DNA of 64,000 nucleotides from Marinomonas ostreistagni (GCF_016888445.1 NZ_JAFEKF010000001.1:248001-312000); one strand, 5' to 3'. Counted from the first letter of the stretch, positions 40,588 through 51,613 are shown. Notes: generated by a model not told the origin, from the letters alone. A program made the numbers and translations.

Positions 40588-41618
40588 AAGGCGTCATTGT
40601 CGCGAATAGACTGGCGAATGCGCAGGAAGCTCTCAAAGCGATGCGCTGAGATGTCGCCTTTCTCAAGTGCTTCGCGAATGGCGCAGCCAGGCTCTTGTTC
40701 GTGACTGCAGTCGCGGAACTTGCAGTAGCCTAGATGGGGGCGAAACTCGATAAAACCTTCCAATAGTTCTTCTTCACTGATGTGCCAGAGGCCAAACTCA
40801 CGAATCCCAGGGGAGTCGATTAAATCACCGCCGGTAGGCATGTGGAATAAACGCGCTGTGGTCGTGGTATGGGTGCCTTTTTTGCGCTTCTGTGACAGTT
40901 CGCCAACACTGATTTCAATGCCTGGCAGTAAGGTGCCGATCAAAGAGGATTTACCGACCCCCGATTGGCCAACAAACACACTAATACGATCGGCTAGAAA
41001 GTCGTGTAGTTCAGCCATACCTTGATCGTCTTTGGCGGAGGTGCGAATCACCGAGTAGCCCAAATCAATGTAGGTTTGCAGCAAGCTTTCCAGTTCGGCG
41101 CGGTTGGCATCATCAATTAGGTCACACTTGTTTAATAGAATGACGGGCGGAATATCGACGGTTTCGGCAGCGACTAGGTAGCGGTCAATCAGGTTGGCGT
41201 GGGGCACAGGTTCGGCAGCGATCACCACCACAATGTAATCTATGTTGGCGGCCACAGGTTTGAGTCGGCCGTGCATATCAGGGCGTTGCAGCAAAGTGTC
41301 GCGATCCGCTCTCGCCACCACAACACCACCTTCGGTATGTTTGGGGCGCCAGACAACTTTGTCCCCTGTGACTAGCTGGCCAAGGTTGGCGCGCATATTA
41401 CAGCGGGTGCTAACGCCAATATGGGGCGCAAGCGTGCCTTCCACTTCTACTTGGGTGCCAAAGTGGGAGATGATGATACCTTCCGTTTCAGGTCCTAAGT
41501 CTGAGGACTGCAGGGCTTCTTCGGCTTTATCTGCGCGCTTTTGCGTGCGCTCCATGCGTTCCTTGTGGATGCGTTCAATGCGCCAGGCTTGTTGTTTGGT
41601 CAGCTTTCGTTTCGACAT
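40584..41618 (-). CDS. rsgA: Small ribosomal subunit biogenesis GTPase RsgA
   Basis: 344 residues. OB-fold N-terminus, then a circularly permuted GTPase: NKCDL (G4) precedes GQSGVGKSSLIG (G1) and DSPGIREFG (G3). A zinc finger follows (YCKFRDCSHEQEPGC). RsgA acts late in 30S assembly. Divergent from orn, the order conserved in pseudomonads and enterobacteria. Confidence 0.97.
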   Translation of the reverse strand: MSKRKLTKQQAWRIERIHKERMERTQKRADKAEEALQSSDLGPETEGIIISHFGTQVEVEGTLAPHIGVSTRCNMRANLGQLVTGDKVVWRPKHTEGGVVVARADRDTLLQRPDMHGRLKPVAANIDYIVVVIAAEPVPHANLIDRYLVAAETVDIPPVILLNKCDLIDDANRAELESLLQTYIDLGYSVIRTSAKDDQGMAELHDFLADRISVFVGQSGVGKSSLIGTLLPGIEISVGELSQKRKKGTHTTTTARLFHMPTGGDLIDSPGIREFGLWHISEEELLEGFIEFRPHLGYCKFRDCSHEQEPGCAIREALEKGDISAHRFESFLRIRQSIRDNDAF

Positions 41619-41630
41619 GAGCTCACATGG

Positions 41631-41659
41631 GTCGTTAATTTAAACGCATAGAGTATAAT
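41631..41659 (+). promoter_or_regulatory. Candidate orn promoter
   Basis: A perfect TATAAT at 41654-41659 lies 32 bp upstream of the orn ATG. The -35 hexamer at 17 bp spacing (GTCGTT) is poor, so the site rests mainly on the -10. Confidence 0.45.
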
Positions 41660-41690
41660 GGCTAGCAATTAAAATACAGGATTAGGTGTT

Positions 41691-42242
41691 ATGAGTTACA
41701 GCGAAGACAATTTGATCTGGATTGACCTAGAAATGACCGGCTTAGAGCCTGAGACAGATACGATTATTGAGATTGCCACGATCGTCACTGATAAGGATCT
41801 CAATGTCTTGGGTAAAGGTCCTAATTTGGCCATCCATCAGTCAAAAGCCACTATGGATGCGATGGACGAATGGTGTACAACACATCATGGTCAATCTGGC
41901 TTGACTGAGCGTGTGCTGACTTCAGAGATTTCCATGGCCGATGCCGAAGCGCAAACCATTGCTTTCTTGGAGCAGTTTGTGCCAGCTGGCAAGTCGCCAA
42001 TTTGCGGTAACAGCGTGGGCCAAGATCGTCGCTTCCTGTACCGCTATATGCCTAAGCTTGAGGCGTTTTTTCATTACCGTTACCTAGATGTCAGTACGGT
42101 TAAGGAGTTGGCGAAGCGCTGGAAGCCAGAAGCTCTGGAGGGGTTTGAAAAGTCCGGAGCACATCTAGCGTTAGACGATATTATTGAGTCGATTGAAGAG
42201 TTAAAACATTATCGTAAAACCATGTTTGGCTTGGACGATTAA
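41691..42242 (+). CDS. orn: Oligoribonuclease
   Basis: 183 residues. DEDDh exonuclease motifs [14 protein letters not shown], the middle Asp block ([15 protein letters not shown]) and the terminal [14 protein letters not shown]. Orn degrades 2-5 nt RNAs and linear pGpG, the end product of c-di-GMP turnover, so it connects to the GGDEF protein of this window. First of the long plus-strand series. Confidence 0.97.
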   Translation: MSYSEDNLIWIDLEMTGLEPETDTIIEIATIVTDKDLNVLGKGPNLAIHQSKATMDAMDEWCTTHHGQSGLTERVLTSEISMADAEAQTIAFLEQFVPAGKSPICGNSVGQDRRFLYRYMPKLEAFFHYRYLDVSTVKELAKRWKPEALEGFEKSGAHLALDDIIESIEELKHYRKTMFGLDD

Positions 42243-42300
42243 GCGTCGCTGGCTCTAGCGTTTTTGTTTTAACGTGTCTGCCATTAAAAGGAGTTATGTT

Positions 42301-43782
42301 ATGTTGCCGAGCATCCCCAAGCGCTATTTGCAGCCATTGTTTGATATAGCGGCTATCCGGCGCCGTGAGCAAGCAAGCTTTGCTCAAGAAGGTGAAAGCT
42401 TTGCTATGATGCAACGTGCCGGCCATGCGCTGTGGCAGCATATCCTTAAGCGCTCGCCAGATCTTCAGCAGCTAGCGATTGTAGTCGGTGGCGGCAATAA
42501 TGGTGGAGATGGTCTAATTGTGGCGTACTTGGCGGCTCAAGAAGGTGTTGCGGTTCGGCTCTATGATTTTGCTTCCAGTGCGCGACAAGGCGATGCCAAG
42601 CAGGCCATGGATTTGCTTGATCAACAGCCTAACGTGCTGTGGTGTGCGCCCGAAAGCTTAGCTGATGAATCGGCTGGGGTGATTGTTGATGCGTTATTAG
42701 GGATAGGTTTTAAGCCGCCGCTGAGTGCTCTGTACGCCGAAGCTATTGAGGTTATGAACGCTTTAGGTAAGGCGGGTGCTGAGCTTGTGAGTGTGGATTG
42801 TCCCAGTGGTCTTGAGCTTCACTCTGGTGCTGGCGAGCAGGCCATTAAGGCAGACTTGGTGGTCAGTTTTATCGCAGATAAAGTCGGTCATCATTTGCGT
42901 GATGGCGCTGTGTGTTGTCATCAGGTTGTCATCGAAACTTTACAAGCTGTTGACTTGGCTGATGCGCCCCAAGCATACCGCTTGGCCCCTTCAGCGCTAG
43001 ACACCTTACTTCCTTGTGAGCGCTTTGCCAATTCACATAAAGGCAGCTACGGCCATGTGCTGGTGTTAGGTGGCGATATGGGAATGGGAGGTGCTGCAAT
43101 CATGGCCAGTGAGGCGGCGGGCAAAGCTGGCGCTGGCACAGTAGCTTTATTGACGCAGCCTAGTCATCTGACGGCGTCTTTAGTGCGTAATCCCAATGTA
43201 ATGTGTCACACAGATGCTGATATAGATCTTGAGCAAACTTTGCGCGGGCAAGATTCGGTTGTAGTGGCTGGACCAGGGCTTGGACGCAGTAAATGGTCAG
43301 AAGATCAATGGCTGGCGCTACAAAAGGTGAAAGCGCAATGGTTGGTGGTCGATGCGGATGGTCTGTACTGGTTAAAGCAGCAGCCCATTGGCGCTGCAAA
43401 CTTGATTATTACGCCGCATCCTGGTGAAGCGGCCATGTTATTGGAGCAATCTGTGCAGGCCGTTTTAGAGAACCTCACTGAGGCGGCTAAGCAACTCGCC
43501 CGGCGCTATCAAGCGGTGGTTATTTTAAAAGGCGCCACGAGTGTGATTGCTGATGTGTCGGGGCAAGTGGTCATCGCTGGGCAGCCTTGCCCAGGATTGG
43601 CTAAAGGCGGCTCAGGTGATGTGCTGAGTGGGGTAGTAGGGGCTTGTTTGGCGTATTACAAAGAGGCTTTTGCAGCGGCGGTGATAGGGGCGGCATGGCA
43701 TAATAAAGCGGCACAACAATGCGCAAATGACCTTGGTATGGTTACCATGCAGCCATACCAGCTATTGAATTATTTAGAATGA
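42301..43782 (+). CDS. nnr: Bifunctional NAD(P)H-hydrate repair enzyme
   Basis: 493 residues from the ATG at 42301, with AAAAGGAG 7 bp upstream (42286-42293); an in-frame GTG at 42274 lacks a site. The N-terminal epimerase domain has VVGGGNNGGDGLIVA. The C-terminal ADP-dependent dehydratase has PHPGEAAMLL and AKGGSGDVLSGV. It repairs hydrated NAD(P)H. The fused YjeF/YjeE neighbourhood (nnr-tsaE) is standard. Confidence 0.96.
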   Translation: MLPSIPKRYLQPLFDIAAIRRREQASFAQEGESFAMMQRAGHALWQHILKRSPDLQQLAIVVGGGNNGGDGLIVAYLAAQEGVAVRLYDFASSARQGDAKQAMDLLDQQPNVLWCAPESLADESAGVIVDALLGIGFKPPLSALYAEAIEVMNALGKAGAELVSVDCPSGLELHSGAGEQAIKADLVVSFIADKVGHHLRDGAVCCHQVVIETLQAVDLADAPQAYRLAPSALDTLLPCERFANSHKGSYGHVLVLGGDMGMGGAAIMASEAAGKAGAGTVALLTQPSHLTASLVRNPNVMCHTDADIDLEQTLRGQDSVVVAGPGLGRSKWSEDQWLALQKVKAQWLVVDADGLYWLKQQPIGAANLIITPHPGEAAMLLEQSVQAVLENLTEAAKQLARRYQAVVILKGATSVIADVSGQVVIAGQPCPGLAKGGSGDVLSGVVGACLAYYKEAFAAAVIGAAWHNKAAQQCANDLGMVTMQPYQLLNYLE

Positions 43783-43825
43783 AACGGCGCACACGGGTGT
43801 GTGTAGAGAAGTGAGTAGGTTGTAT

Positions 43826-44293
43826 ATGTTGGAACGTGAAGTATTTGGCGAAGAGGCAATGGAGCTGTTTGGTGAACAGCTTGCTGCAGCGCTTAAAAAT
43901 GGTGGTGTGGTGTCGTTAGAAGGTAATCTGGGCATGGGCAAAACCACCTTGGTACGAGGTGTATTACGTGGTTTAGGTTATCAAGGGCCGGTAAAAAGCC
44001 CAACCTATACCATTGTTGAGCCTTATGAATTAGCCGATGCTGAAGTGTATCACTTTGATCTGTATCGTATCTCTGATGCGGAAGAACTGGAATACATGGG
44101 GATTCGTGATTATTTTAAAGACGGTGCTTTATGCTTAGTAGAATGGGCTGAAATGGGAGAAGGCGTGTTGCCACGTCCTGATTTAGTGGTGCATCTGAGT
44201 CTAGTGCGCCACGGCCGCGCGATCGCCATTGAACCGAAAACACCCTATGGGGTCGAAACGCTTGCGGCGATCTCTGAACGGCTTGCCAATTAA
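43826..44293 (+). CDS. tsaE: tRNA threonylcarbamoyladenosine biosynthesis ATPase TsaE
   Basis: 155 residues from the ATG at 43826; GTGs at 43799 and 43811 in the same frame are less likely. P-loop LEGNLGMGKTTLVRG, switch-like SPTYTIVEPYE, and CLVEWAEMGEGVLP are typical. It works with TsaB, TsaC and TsaD in t6A37 formation. It follows nnr by 43 bp and is followed by a terminator. Confidence 0.96.
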   Translation: MLEREVFGEEAMELFGEQLAAALKNGGVVSLEGNLGMGKTTLVRGVLRGLGYQGPVKSPTYTIVEPYELADAEVYHFDLYRISDAEELEYMGIRDYFKDGALCLVEWAEMGEGVLPRPDLVVHLSLVRHGRAIAIEPKTPYGVETLAAISERLAN

Positions 44294-44303
44294 CCATTCG
44301 AGC

Positions 44304-44326
44304 AGGAGGCGCAAGCCTCCTTTTTT
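44304..44326 (+). terminator. Terminator after tsaE
   Basis: AGGAGGC/GCCTCCT (44304-44310 with 44315-44321) around a GCAA tetraloop, followed by five T. It ends the orn-nnr-tsaE group before the ami promoter. Confidence 0.9.
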
Positions 44327-44344
44327 GTCTGGATGGCAGTTTGA

Positions 44345-44373
44345 TTGAGATCGCCGGCAGCAACCGTTATAGT
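44345..44373 (+). promoter_or_regulatory. Candidate sigma-70 promoter for the amidase-mutL group
   Basis: TTGAGA (44345-44350), 17-bp spacer, TATAGT (44368-44373), 28 bp before the amidase ATG and just after the tsaE terminator. Confidence 0.6.
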
Positions 44374-44401
44374 GTTTCCATATACTTGCTAGCTGTCTGA
44401 T

Positions 44402-45730
44402 ATGTATAAAAAAATCTTTTCAATTAATTGGCTGTTGCCAGTACTAATTTTGACGTTGTCTTCGGTAGTGCACGCTGCTCAGGTAAAAGACATTCGTGTT
44501 GGCACGCAAAGTGGCTCGACGCGTTTGGTTTTTGAGTTAAGCGGTGCCGCCGAGCATCGAATGTTCCCGTTAAGCAATCCGGACCGAGTGGTGCTTGATG
44601 TCAGTGATGCTGATATTTCCCAGTCAGTGGTCAACGATCTCAAAGCGTTGTCCTCGGATGCCTTGATGCGTGTGCGTTATGCTAAGCGCAATAATGGACT
44701 GCGCTTTGTCTTAGATCTGTCGCAAAAAGTGAAAGCTAAGTCGACGGTGTTGGCAGCGTCGGGGGAGTATGGTCCGCGTATCATGGTGGAACTGGAGTAT
44801 GGCGCTAGCCAAAGCTCTACCAATGTGATCAAAAGCCTAGCGTCCATTTCCAATGGCAAGCGCGACATCGTGGTGGTGATCGACCCAGGTCATGGGGGCA
44901 AAGATCCAGGTGCCTTGGGGCAATTCAAGGTGCGTGAGAAAGATATTGTCTTATCAATTGGCCGTGAGTTGGCCGATCGTTTAAATGCTACGCCTGGTAT
45001 CAAAGCGGTGATGACGCGCTCGACGGATGAGTACCTCCAGCTGCGTGAGCGTTCTCGAATTGCGCGTGAAGCCAATGCGGACTTATTGATCTCGGTGCAC
45101 GCCGACGCGTTTACCAAACCTTCTGCTCGAGGTGCCTCGGTGTGGGCGCTTTCTCTAAGCGGTAAAACCTCAGAAATGGGTCGTTGGCTTGCGCAGCAAG
45201 AGAAGGAAACCGATTTAGTCGGTGGTATCTCGTTGGATGATAAAGATCAGCTGTTGGCCGAAGTGTTGCTCGATATGTCGATGAACTCGACGATTCAAAT
45301 GAGTTTGGATATTGGCAGTAAGGTATTAGGCAACATGCGCCGCGTGGCGGTATTGCACAAAAACTCGGTACAACAAGCCGGTTTTGTGGTGCTGAAATCG
45401 CCGGATATTCCTTCTATTTTGGTGGAAACAGGCTTTGTATCTAATGCTACTGAGGCGAAAAACTTAGGCAGCCGTGCTTATCGTGTGCGTTTGGCAGCCT
45501 CGATTGCCAAAGGTGTGGAGGACTTTTTTACCGCTAACCCACCAGATGGCACCTTTATCGCTTGGCAGCAGAATCAACGCGGTGGTTCAACCTATACGGT
45601 GTCTAAAGGGGATACGCTGTCAGATATTGCGCGTCGTAACAATGTTACATTGGATGCCTTGCGTTCGGCCAACACCCTCAAAAATGATGTTATTTGGATT
45701 GGGCAAAAGCTGTCCATTCCTGCAAGCTAG
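44402..45730 (+). CDS. amiB: N-acetylmuramoyl-L-alanine amidase with LysM
   Basis: 442 residues. Signal peptide (cleavage after VHAA, about residue 26), AMIN domain (about 30-130; [14 protein letters not shown]), Amidase_3 catalytic domain ([29 protein letters not shown]) and a C-terminal LysM ([18 protein letters not shown]). It cleaves septal peptidoglycan during daughter-cell separation and would be activated by an EnvC-type LytM factor not encoded here. The AmiB type with LysM next to mutL is the standard arrangement. Confidence 0.94.
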   Translation: MYKKIFSINWLLPVLILTLSSVVHAAQVKDIRVGTQSGSTRLVFELSGAAEHRMFPLSNPDRVVLDVSDADISQSVVNDLKALSSDALMRVRYAKRNNGLRFVLDLSQKVKAKSTVLAASGEYGPRIMVELEYGASQSSTNVIKSLASISNGKRDIVVVIDPGHGGKDPGALGQFKVREKDIVLSIGRELADRLNATPGIKAVMTRSTDEYLQLRERSRIAREANADLLISVHADAFTKPSARGASVWALSLSGKTSEMGRWLAQQEKETDLVGGISLDDKDQLLAEVLLDMSMNSTIQMSLDIGSKVLGNMRRVAVLHKNSVQQAGFVVLKSPDIPSILVETGFVSNATEAKNLGSRAYRVRLAASIAKGVEDFFTANPPDGTFIAWQQNQRGGSTYTVSKGDTLSDIARRNNVTLDALRSANTLKNDVIWIGQKLSIPAS

Positions 45731-45756
45731 TTAGCGACGCTTTTAGAAGGATATGC

Positions 45757-47736
45757 ATGTCTAGAATTAATTTACTATCGCCTCGCCTAGCCAACCAAAT
45801 TGCTGCGGGTGAGGTGGTTGAGCGACCCGCATCGGTAGTGAAGGAGTTGCTTGAAAACAGTCTTGATGCGGGGGCGACTCAGCTAGATATCGATGTCGAG
45901 CAGGGCGGTGTGCGCAGTATCAAGATTCGTGACAATGGTAGCGGCATAGATAAAGAAGATCTGCCGCTGGCCTTAAGTCGACACGCAACCAGCAAAATAG
46001 TCACCTTAGACGATCTTGAGGCGGTATCAACCCTTGGTTTTCGTGGGGAAGCATTAGCCAGTATCAGTTCGGTCTCGCGCATGCATCTTACCTCCTGCGC
46101 CGCCGGGCAGGAAGAAGCGTGGCGTGTTGAGGCGGAAGGCAAGGATATGGCCACTAATGTGCGCCCAGCGTCGCACCCCCAAGGCACGACTATCGAGGCG
46201 CGCGACTTATTTTTTAACACGCCTGCACGTCGTAAGTTTTTACGCACTGAGAAAACCGAGTTCAATCACTTAGAGGAAGTAGTCAAGCGTTTGGCGCTGA
46301 GCCGCTATGATGTGGGCTTTCGTCTCAATCACAATGGCAAGCAAGTGTATGATCTGCGTCCGGTGATGAATCAGTTGCATGCTGAGCACCGCTTGGCCAA
46401 CCTGCTGGGTAAAAAGTTTATCGAGAACGCTCTGACGATTGATGTCGAGGCAGCTGGTTTACGCTTATGGGGTTGGATTGGTTTGCCAACCTTTTCTCGC
46501 TCGCAGGCGGATCTGCAATACTTCTTCGTTAATGGTCGTGTGGTGCGCGATAAGCTAGTGGCGCATGCAGTGCGACAAGCTTACCGTGACGTTTTATATA
46601 ATGGTCGCCACCCCACCTTTGTGCTGTATCTAGAGCTTGATCCAGGTACGGTCGATGTCAACGTCCATCCTACCAAACATGAAGTGCGTTTTCGTGACGG
46701 GCGTTTAGTGCACGATTTCTTGTTTAGTCGTATTCATAAAGTCTTGGCCGATGTACGTCCAGAAGCTCAAGGCTCTGGTAGCGCCGAAAATCCAATTCAA
46801 GCGCACGTATCTTCTCAAACCGCGCAGCCTGAGCAAATGCGTGAACAGGAAAATCTAGGATTGGGTCATCCAGGTGCCGCACGTGATACCAGCTGGATGA
46901 GTGCGGCAGGCGGTGTAGCACCACAGCGTGAATCAATTGCACCAGGTCAAGTTGCTGGGCAATTGGGCGTGATGTCACAAATGACCGATTTTGCGCGCTC
47001 TTTCGGGGCCCAAGAGGTCGACCCTGAAACCGGCGAAATTAAAAATTATGTAGCCCAAGACAACGGGGAACACTCGGGCGTTGCTGAGGTGGTGCCACAG
47101 TCAGAGACGGGGACCGGGCGTGTGCGCGAGCCTTTACCAAGTGATGCGGTGACGCCGCCGCTTGGTTATGCGGTAGCGCAGTTGCACGGTATCTATATTC
47201 TCTCGGAAACTGCTAGCGGGATGATCATTGTCGACATGCATGCTGCACATGAGCGTATTGTTTATGAGCGTATGAAAGCCGCTTTCTATGCCAAAAATGT
47301 CGCCTCGCAGCCGCTTTTAGTGCCGATTAATGTGGCCATTTCTCAGGCGGAGGCAGATCTTGTTGAGGACAGCAGTGAGGTATTTACGCAGTTTGGTTTT
47401 CGATTGGAGCGCTCGGGGCCAGAAAGTGTCATGGTGCGTGAAGTGCCGGTTATTTTGATCAATGGTGATGTTGAAAGCCTAGTGCGAGATGTGGTCAGCG
47501 ATTTAAATGTTAATGGCGCGAGTGATTTGCTACAGGCCCGTGCCAATGAGCTGATGGCGACCATGGCATGTCATGGCTCTGTGCGTGCTAATCGTAAGCT
47601 TACCATTGCTGAAATGAACAGTTTGTTGCGTGATATGGAGATTACCGAACGTAGCGGCCAGTGCAATCACGGTCGTCCGACGTGGACGCAGTTGTCCATG
47701 CAAGATTTAGATAAATTATTTTTACGAGGTCGTTAA
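45757..47736 (+). CDS. mutL: DNA mismatch repair protein MutL (endonuclease type)
   Basis: 659 residues from the ATG at 45757 (AGAAGGA 5 bp upstream). GHKL ATPase motifs are clear: [27 protein letters not shown]. The C-terminal domain carries [12 protein letters not shown] (493-504), the DxHA(x)2E(x)4E endonuclease signature, plus ACHGS at 604-608 and CNHGRP at 636-641. It is therefore probably a nicking MutL, unlike E. coli MutL, which relies on MutH. A long variable linker (about 340-470) separates the halves. It lies 4 bp upstream of miaA. Confidence 0.96.
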   Translation: MSRINLLSPRLANQIAAGEVVERPASVVKELLENSLDAGATQLDIDVEQGGVRSIKIRDNGSGIDKEDLPLALSRHATSKIVTLDDLEAVSTLGFRGEALASISSVSRMHLTSCAAGQEEAWRVEAEGKDMATNVRPASHPQGTTIEARDLFFNTPARRKFLRTEKTEFNHLEEVVKRLALSRYDVGFRLNHNGKQVYDLRPVMNQLHAEHRLANLLGKKFIENALTIDVEAAGLRLWGWIGLPTFSRSQADLQYFFVNGRVVRDKLVAHAVRQAYRDVLYNGRHPTFVLYLELDPGTVDVNVHPTKHEVRFRDGRLVHDFLFSRIHKVLADVRPEAQGSGSAENPIQAHVSSQTAQPEQMREQENLGLGHPGAARDTSWMSAAGGVAPQRESIAPGQVAGQLGVMSQMTDFARSFGAQEVDPETGEIKNYVAQDNGEHSGVAEVVPQSETGTGRVREPLPSDAVTPPLGYAVAQLHGIYILSETASGMIIVDMHAAHERIVYERMKAAFYAKNVASQPLLVPINVAISQAEADLVEDSSEVFTQFGFRLERSGPESVMVREVPVILINGDVESLVRDVVSDLNVNGASDLLQARANELMATMACHGSVRANRKLTIAEMNSLLRDMEITERSGQCNHGRPTWTQLSMQDLDKLFLRGR

Positions 47737-47740
47737 TCCA

Positions 47741-48673
47741 ATGTCGAAGCCAAAAATTGTGTGTCTTATGGGGCCAACTGCATCGGGTAAAACCGGGCTT
47801 GCTGTTGAGCTTGCCAGTCAGCATGGCTATGACATTATTAGCGTTGATTCGGCGTTGGTCTACAAGGGTATGGATATCGGTACCGCTAAGCCTGATGCCG
47901 CTACGCTTGCGCAAGCGCCACATCGCTTGATCGATATTATTGACCCTAGTGAGAGCTATTCTGCCGCCGACTTTGTCCGCGATGTGCAGGTCGAGGTAGC
48001 CGATATTATTGCCCAAGGTAAGAAGCCACTGTTAGTGGGCGGTACCATGATGTATTTCAATGCGTTGCAGAAAGGCTTGGCGCCAATGCCCGCGGCAAAT
48101 CCAGAACTTCGAGCTCAGTTGGCCGAGCAGATTGCCGAGCAGGGCTTGGTAAGTCTGCATGAGGAACTAAAACGCGTTGACCCGGTCTCAGCAGAACGTA
48201 TTAGTCCTAATGACCCTCAGCGACTACAGCGCGCCATTGAGGTTTTTCGTCTTACGGGTAAGTCCATGACTCAGCTTTGGGCGGAACAAGATGCGCAAGA
48301 GCTGCCATTTGATTTGGTTAATATTGCCGTGATGCCAGAGGATCGCACCACCTTGCACAAGCGCATCGAAGCGCGTTTTGAGCAGATGATGGCGCAAGGA
48401 TTTCTAGAAGAAGTGAAAGCCTTGCATCAGCGTGGTGATTTGAGTATCGATATGCCATCTGTACGCTGCGTGGGATATCGCCAGTTATGGCAATACTTGG
48501 AAGGCGAAGACACACTAGAAGATGCCGTATTTAAAGGCATCGTCGCGACGCGTCAATTGGCAAAAAGGCAGCATACTTGGCTGCGCGGCTGGGAAGATTT
48601 GGCGATTTTTGATAGTTTGCAGTCCGATCTTTTAGGACAAACCTTGAAATACCTTGAAAGCAGGATTATATAA
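47741..48673 (+). CDS. miaA: tRNA dimethylallyltransferase
   Basis: 310 residues with P-loop [31 protein letters not shown] and [13 protein letters not shown]. It prenylates A37 of tRNAs reading UNN codons, giving the substrate of MiaB encoded at 17.6 kb. Follows mutL by 4 bp and precedes hfq by 89 bp. Confidence 0.97.
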   Translation: MSKPKIVCLMGPTASGKTGLAVELASQHGYDIISVDSALVYKGMDIGTAKPDAATLAQAPHRLIDIIDPSESYSAADFVRDVQVEVADIIAQGKKPLLVGGTMMYFNALQKGLAPMPAANPELRAQLAEQIAEQGLVSLHEELKRVDPVSAERISPNDPQRLQRAIEVFRLTGKSMTQLWAEQDAQELPFDLVNIAVMPEDRTTLHKRIEARFEQMMAQGFLEEVKALHQRGDLSIDMPSVRCVGYRQLWQYLEGEDTLEDAVFKGIVATRQLAKRQHTWLRGWEDLAIFDSLQSDLLGQTLKYLESRII

Positions 48674-48762
48674 AGGGGAAATCAAGAAAGATTTGGTGTA
48701 TTATCTATAGTATTGTTTTGCCAATATTTTAATTATATGTTTGCTTGCTTAAGGAGAAACCG

Positions 48763-49008
48763 ATGTCAAAAGGGCAGTCACTACAAGACCCTTACTTAAA
48801 CGTTCTACGCAAAGAGAGAGTGCCTGTGTCAATCTTTCTTGTGAACGGTATTAAATTACAGGGACAAATCGAGTCATTTGATCAGTTCGTGATTTTGTTG
48901 AAAAACACTGTAAGCCAAATGGTTTACAAGCACGCGATCTCGACAGTTGTTCCTTCTCGTACGATTCGTCTGCCGTCTCCTGATCAGGCGGAAGACTCAG
49001 CAGAATAA
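48763..49008 (+). CDS. hfq: RNA chaperone Hfq
   Basis: 81 residues from the ATG at 48763, with AAGGAGAAA upstream; an in-frame upstream start at 48745 overlaps that site. The Sm1 and Sm2 motifs are intact ([44 protein letters not shown]). The C-terminal tail is short. It mediates sRNA-mRNA pairing. The 89-bp leader is AT-rich and may hold its own promoter. Confidence 0.98.
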   Translation: MSKGQSLQDPYLNVLRKERVPVSIFLVNGIKLQGQIESFDQFVILLKNTVSQMVYKHAISTVVPSRTIRLPSPDQAEDSAE

Positions 49009-49044
49009 ATTTGTCCATACAGGACAAATGAGAGGTTATATAAC

Positions 49045-50334
49045 TTGTTTTTCGAACGCCCTGAAAGTGGTGAAATTGCTGTCCTGGTTCATATCGATTT
49101 TCATGATCAAGCCGATAATCATGGGCCAGAAGAGTTCGTAGAACTCGCTATCTCTGCTGGTGCAGACCCTGTTGCCGTGGTAACAGGGTCGCGACAAAAA
49201 CCTGATTCCAAGTTTTTTGTCGGCACTGGTAAGTTACAAGAAATCAAAGATTTAGTGCATCGTGAAGAAGCCCAAGTCGTGCTTTTTGACCATGCCTTAT
49301 CGCCTTCTCAAGAGCGTAACCTTGAGGCCGAGCTCAAATGCCGAGTGCTAGACCGCACGGGTTTGATCTTGGATATCTTCGCTCAGCGTGCTCGTACCCA
49401 CGAAGGTAAATTGCAGGTCGAGCTGGCGCAACTCCAACACATGTCTACTCGATTGATTCGAGGTTGGACCCACCTTGAGCGTCAAAAAGGCGGCATCGGT
49501 ATGCGAGGTCCAGGTGAAACTCAGCTGGAAACCGACCGACGCTTGCTACGTGAGCGAATCAAAGCGATCCAAAAACGTCTTGAAAAAGTAAACTCCCAAC
49601 GCGACCAGAGCCGTCGTGCTCGTTCACGCTCAGATGTGCCAACGATCTCATTGGTAGGCTATACCAATGCGGGTAAATCGACCCTGTTTAATCAGGCGAC
49701 TGGTGCCGATGTATATGCCGCAGACCAGTTGTTTGCAACCTTGGATCCGACCTTGCGTCGTCTGGATATTGAACAAGTCGGCACGGTTGTACTAGCGGAT
49801 ACCGTAGGTTTTATTCGTAAGCTGCCGCACCGTTTGGTAAAGGCCTTTCAGGCGACCCTTAAAGAGTCAGCAGAAGCGAATTTGCTACTTCACGTAGTGG
49901 ATGCGGCGGATGTAAATCGCGATGAAAATATCTCTGATGTGGAAGAGGTGCTAGAAGAAATCGGCGCCAACGAAATTCCAACACTACGAGTGTTCAACAA
50001 AATAGATGCTATGCCCACCGGCGAAGCTCGCATTGATAGGGATGAGCAGGGGAACCCTGTTCGCGTTTGGGTGTCTGCACGTGAAGGAACTGGCATAGAA
50101 TTGCTAGAGCAGGCCATTGCGGAATTATTGTCCGATGAAATTGTCAAAGAAACGATTGTGCTGCCCGCGACTCAAGGTCGCTTACGAGCGATGCTGTTTG
50201 AACAGGGTGGTGTCAAAGGTGAATCTTATGACGAGTCAGGGCAATCCGTGCTAGAGCTATGCTTGCCGCGCAAGGATTATTTACAGATCCTTGCCAGAGT
50301 TGGTATGTCTGAAGAGCAAATTCAGGCAGCCTAA
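49045..50334 (+). CDS. hflX: Ribosome-rescue GTPase HflX
   Basis: 429 residues, starting at TTG 49045 (MFFERPESGEIAVLVHI), with GAGAGG upstream. No ATG near the conserved N-terminus fits. The HflX N-terminal domain has the GGIGMRGPGETQLETDRR loop, and the GTPase has GYTNAGKSTLFNQ and ADTVGFIRKLP. HflX splits stalled or stressed ribosomes. It follows hfq by 36 bp. Confidence 0.96.
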   Translation: MFFERPESGEIAVLVHIDFHDQADNHGPEEFVELAISAGADPVAVVTGSRQKPDSKFFVGTGKLQEIKDLVHREEAQVVLFDHALSPSQERNLEAELKCRVLDRTGLILDIFAQRARTHEGKLQVELAQLQHMSTRLIRGWTHLERQKGGIGMRGPGETQLETDRRLLRERIKAIQKRLEKVNSQRDQSRRARSRSDVPTISLVGYTNAGKSTLFNQATGADVYAADQLFATLDPTLRRLDIEQVGTVVLADTVGFIRKLPHRLVKAFQATLKESAEANLLLHVVDAADVNRDENISDVEEVLEEIGANEIPTLRVFNKIDAMPTGEARIDRDEQGNPVRVWVSAREGTGIELLEQAIAELLSDEIVKETIVLPATQGRLRAMLFEQGGVKGESYDESGQSVLELCLPRKDYLQILARVGMSEEQIQAA

Positions 50335-50371
50335 ATCACCGGATTATCATTACAATAAGTGGAGATGTAGT

Positions 50372-51613
50372 ATGGCCTGGAATGAACCGGGTAATAACGA
50401 CAACGACCCTTGGAATACGGACAAAAACCGTAACAGCAATGGCGGTCGTGACCAAGAACCCAATAACGATCCATGGGGACGTCAAGGTCAAAAAGGTGGT
50501 AAGGATCAAGCGCCACCAGATCTTGATGAGGCCTTCGGCAAATTAATGGACATGCTCGGCGTTAAGAAAAAACGCAATGGCGGCGGTGGCTCCAATAATT
50601 CTGGTGGCCCAGGTCTTGGCGGTAAATTTAGCGGTGGCTTAGTTGGCATTATCTTGGTTGGCTTGGTGGCTCTATGGGTGGCATCTGGTATTTACCAAGT
50701 CGATCAGCAAGAGCGCGGTGTCGTGCTTCGCCTGGGTAAGTTCCACGATATTGTGATGCCAGGTCTGCACTGGAATCCACCACTGGTGGACTCTGTGACC
50801 ACAGTTAACGTGACCAAAGTCCGTTCACATGATCACCAAGCACTGATGCTGACGGTAGATGAGGCAATCGTCGACGTTAGTGTCTCTGTGCAATACTCGA
50901 TCGAAGATCCACGTAACTTTGTACTAAATGTTCGCTCGCCGGAAGAATCCCTCGCGCAAGCGGTGGAAAGTTCATTGCGTCACGTGGTTGGTACGACTGA
51001 AATGGATCAGATCCTGACCGAGGGTCGTGAAGTGCTGGCAGCCGATGTGAAACAGCGTCTGCAGTCTTACATCAATGATTACGGCACAGGCCTTTTGATC
51101 TCGAAAGTAAACGTTGAGAACACTCAAGCGCCTAACCAAGTGCAAGAAGCATTTGATGATGTCATCAAGGCAAAAGAGGATGAGCAGCGTGTGCGTAACG
51201 AGGCTGAGTCTTACGCCAACGGTATCATTCCTGAGGCGCGTGGTCGTGCACAACGTATTCGTGAGGAAGCAGAAGCTTACCGCTCAGAAGTGGTTGCCCG
51301 TGCTCAAGGTCAAGCCGATCGTTTTGATCGCTTATATCAAGAATACGTGAAAGCGCCAGAAGTGACGAAACGCCGTCTGTACCTAGAGACGCTTGAAAGC
51401 ATCTATAAAGATGTTAATAAAGTGATGATCGATGCAGAGGGTGGCAACAACATGATGTACCTACCACTGGACCAACTAATGAAACAGCGTAAGGCGGATT
51501 CTGAATTGAGTCAGCTTGGGTCTTCCTCGTCTGTAAGCAATTTAACAGACCAGGTGATTGCTGAGATTCGTAAGCGTCAATCAGCGAATTCGGTTCGTGA
51601 GGGGAGAAACTAA
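50372..51613 (+). CDS. hflK: FtsH protease modulator HflK
   Basis: 413 residues from the ATG at 50372 (GTGGAG upstream). Gly/Asn-rich N-terminus, one membrane helix (about 85-107), then the periplasmic SPFH/band-7 domain (VDQQERGVVLRLGKFHDIV) and a helical Ala/Glu-rich region. HflK and HflC form a cage around FtsH in the inner membrane. The stop overlaps the hflC start (TAATG). Confidence 0.96.
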   Translation: MAWNEPGNNDNDPWNTDKNRNSNGGRDQEPNNDPWGRQGQKGGKDQAPPDLDEAFGKLMDMLGVKKKRNGGGGSNNSGGPGLGGKFSGGLVGIILVGLVALWVASGIYQVDQQERGVVLRLGKFHDIVMPGLHWNPPLVDSVTTVNVTKVRSHDHQALMLTVDEAIVDVSVSVQYSIEDPRNFVLNVRSPEESLAQAVESSLRHVVGTTEMDQILTEGREVLAADVKQRLQSYINDYGTGLLISKVNVENTQAPNQVQEAFDDVIKAKEDEQRVRNEAESYANGIIPEARGRAQRIREEAEAYRSEVVARAQGQADRFDRLYQEYVKAPEVTKRRLYLETLESIYKDVNKVMIDAEGGNNMMYLPLDQLMKQRKADSELSQLGSSSSVSNLTDQVIAEIRKRQSANSVREGRN

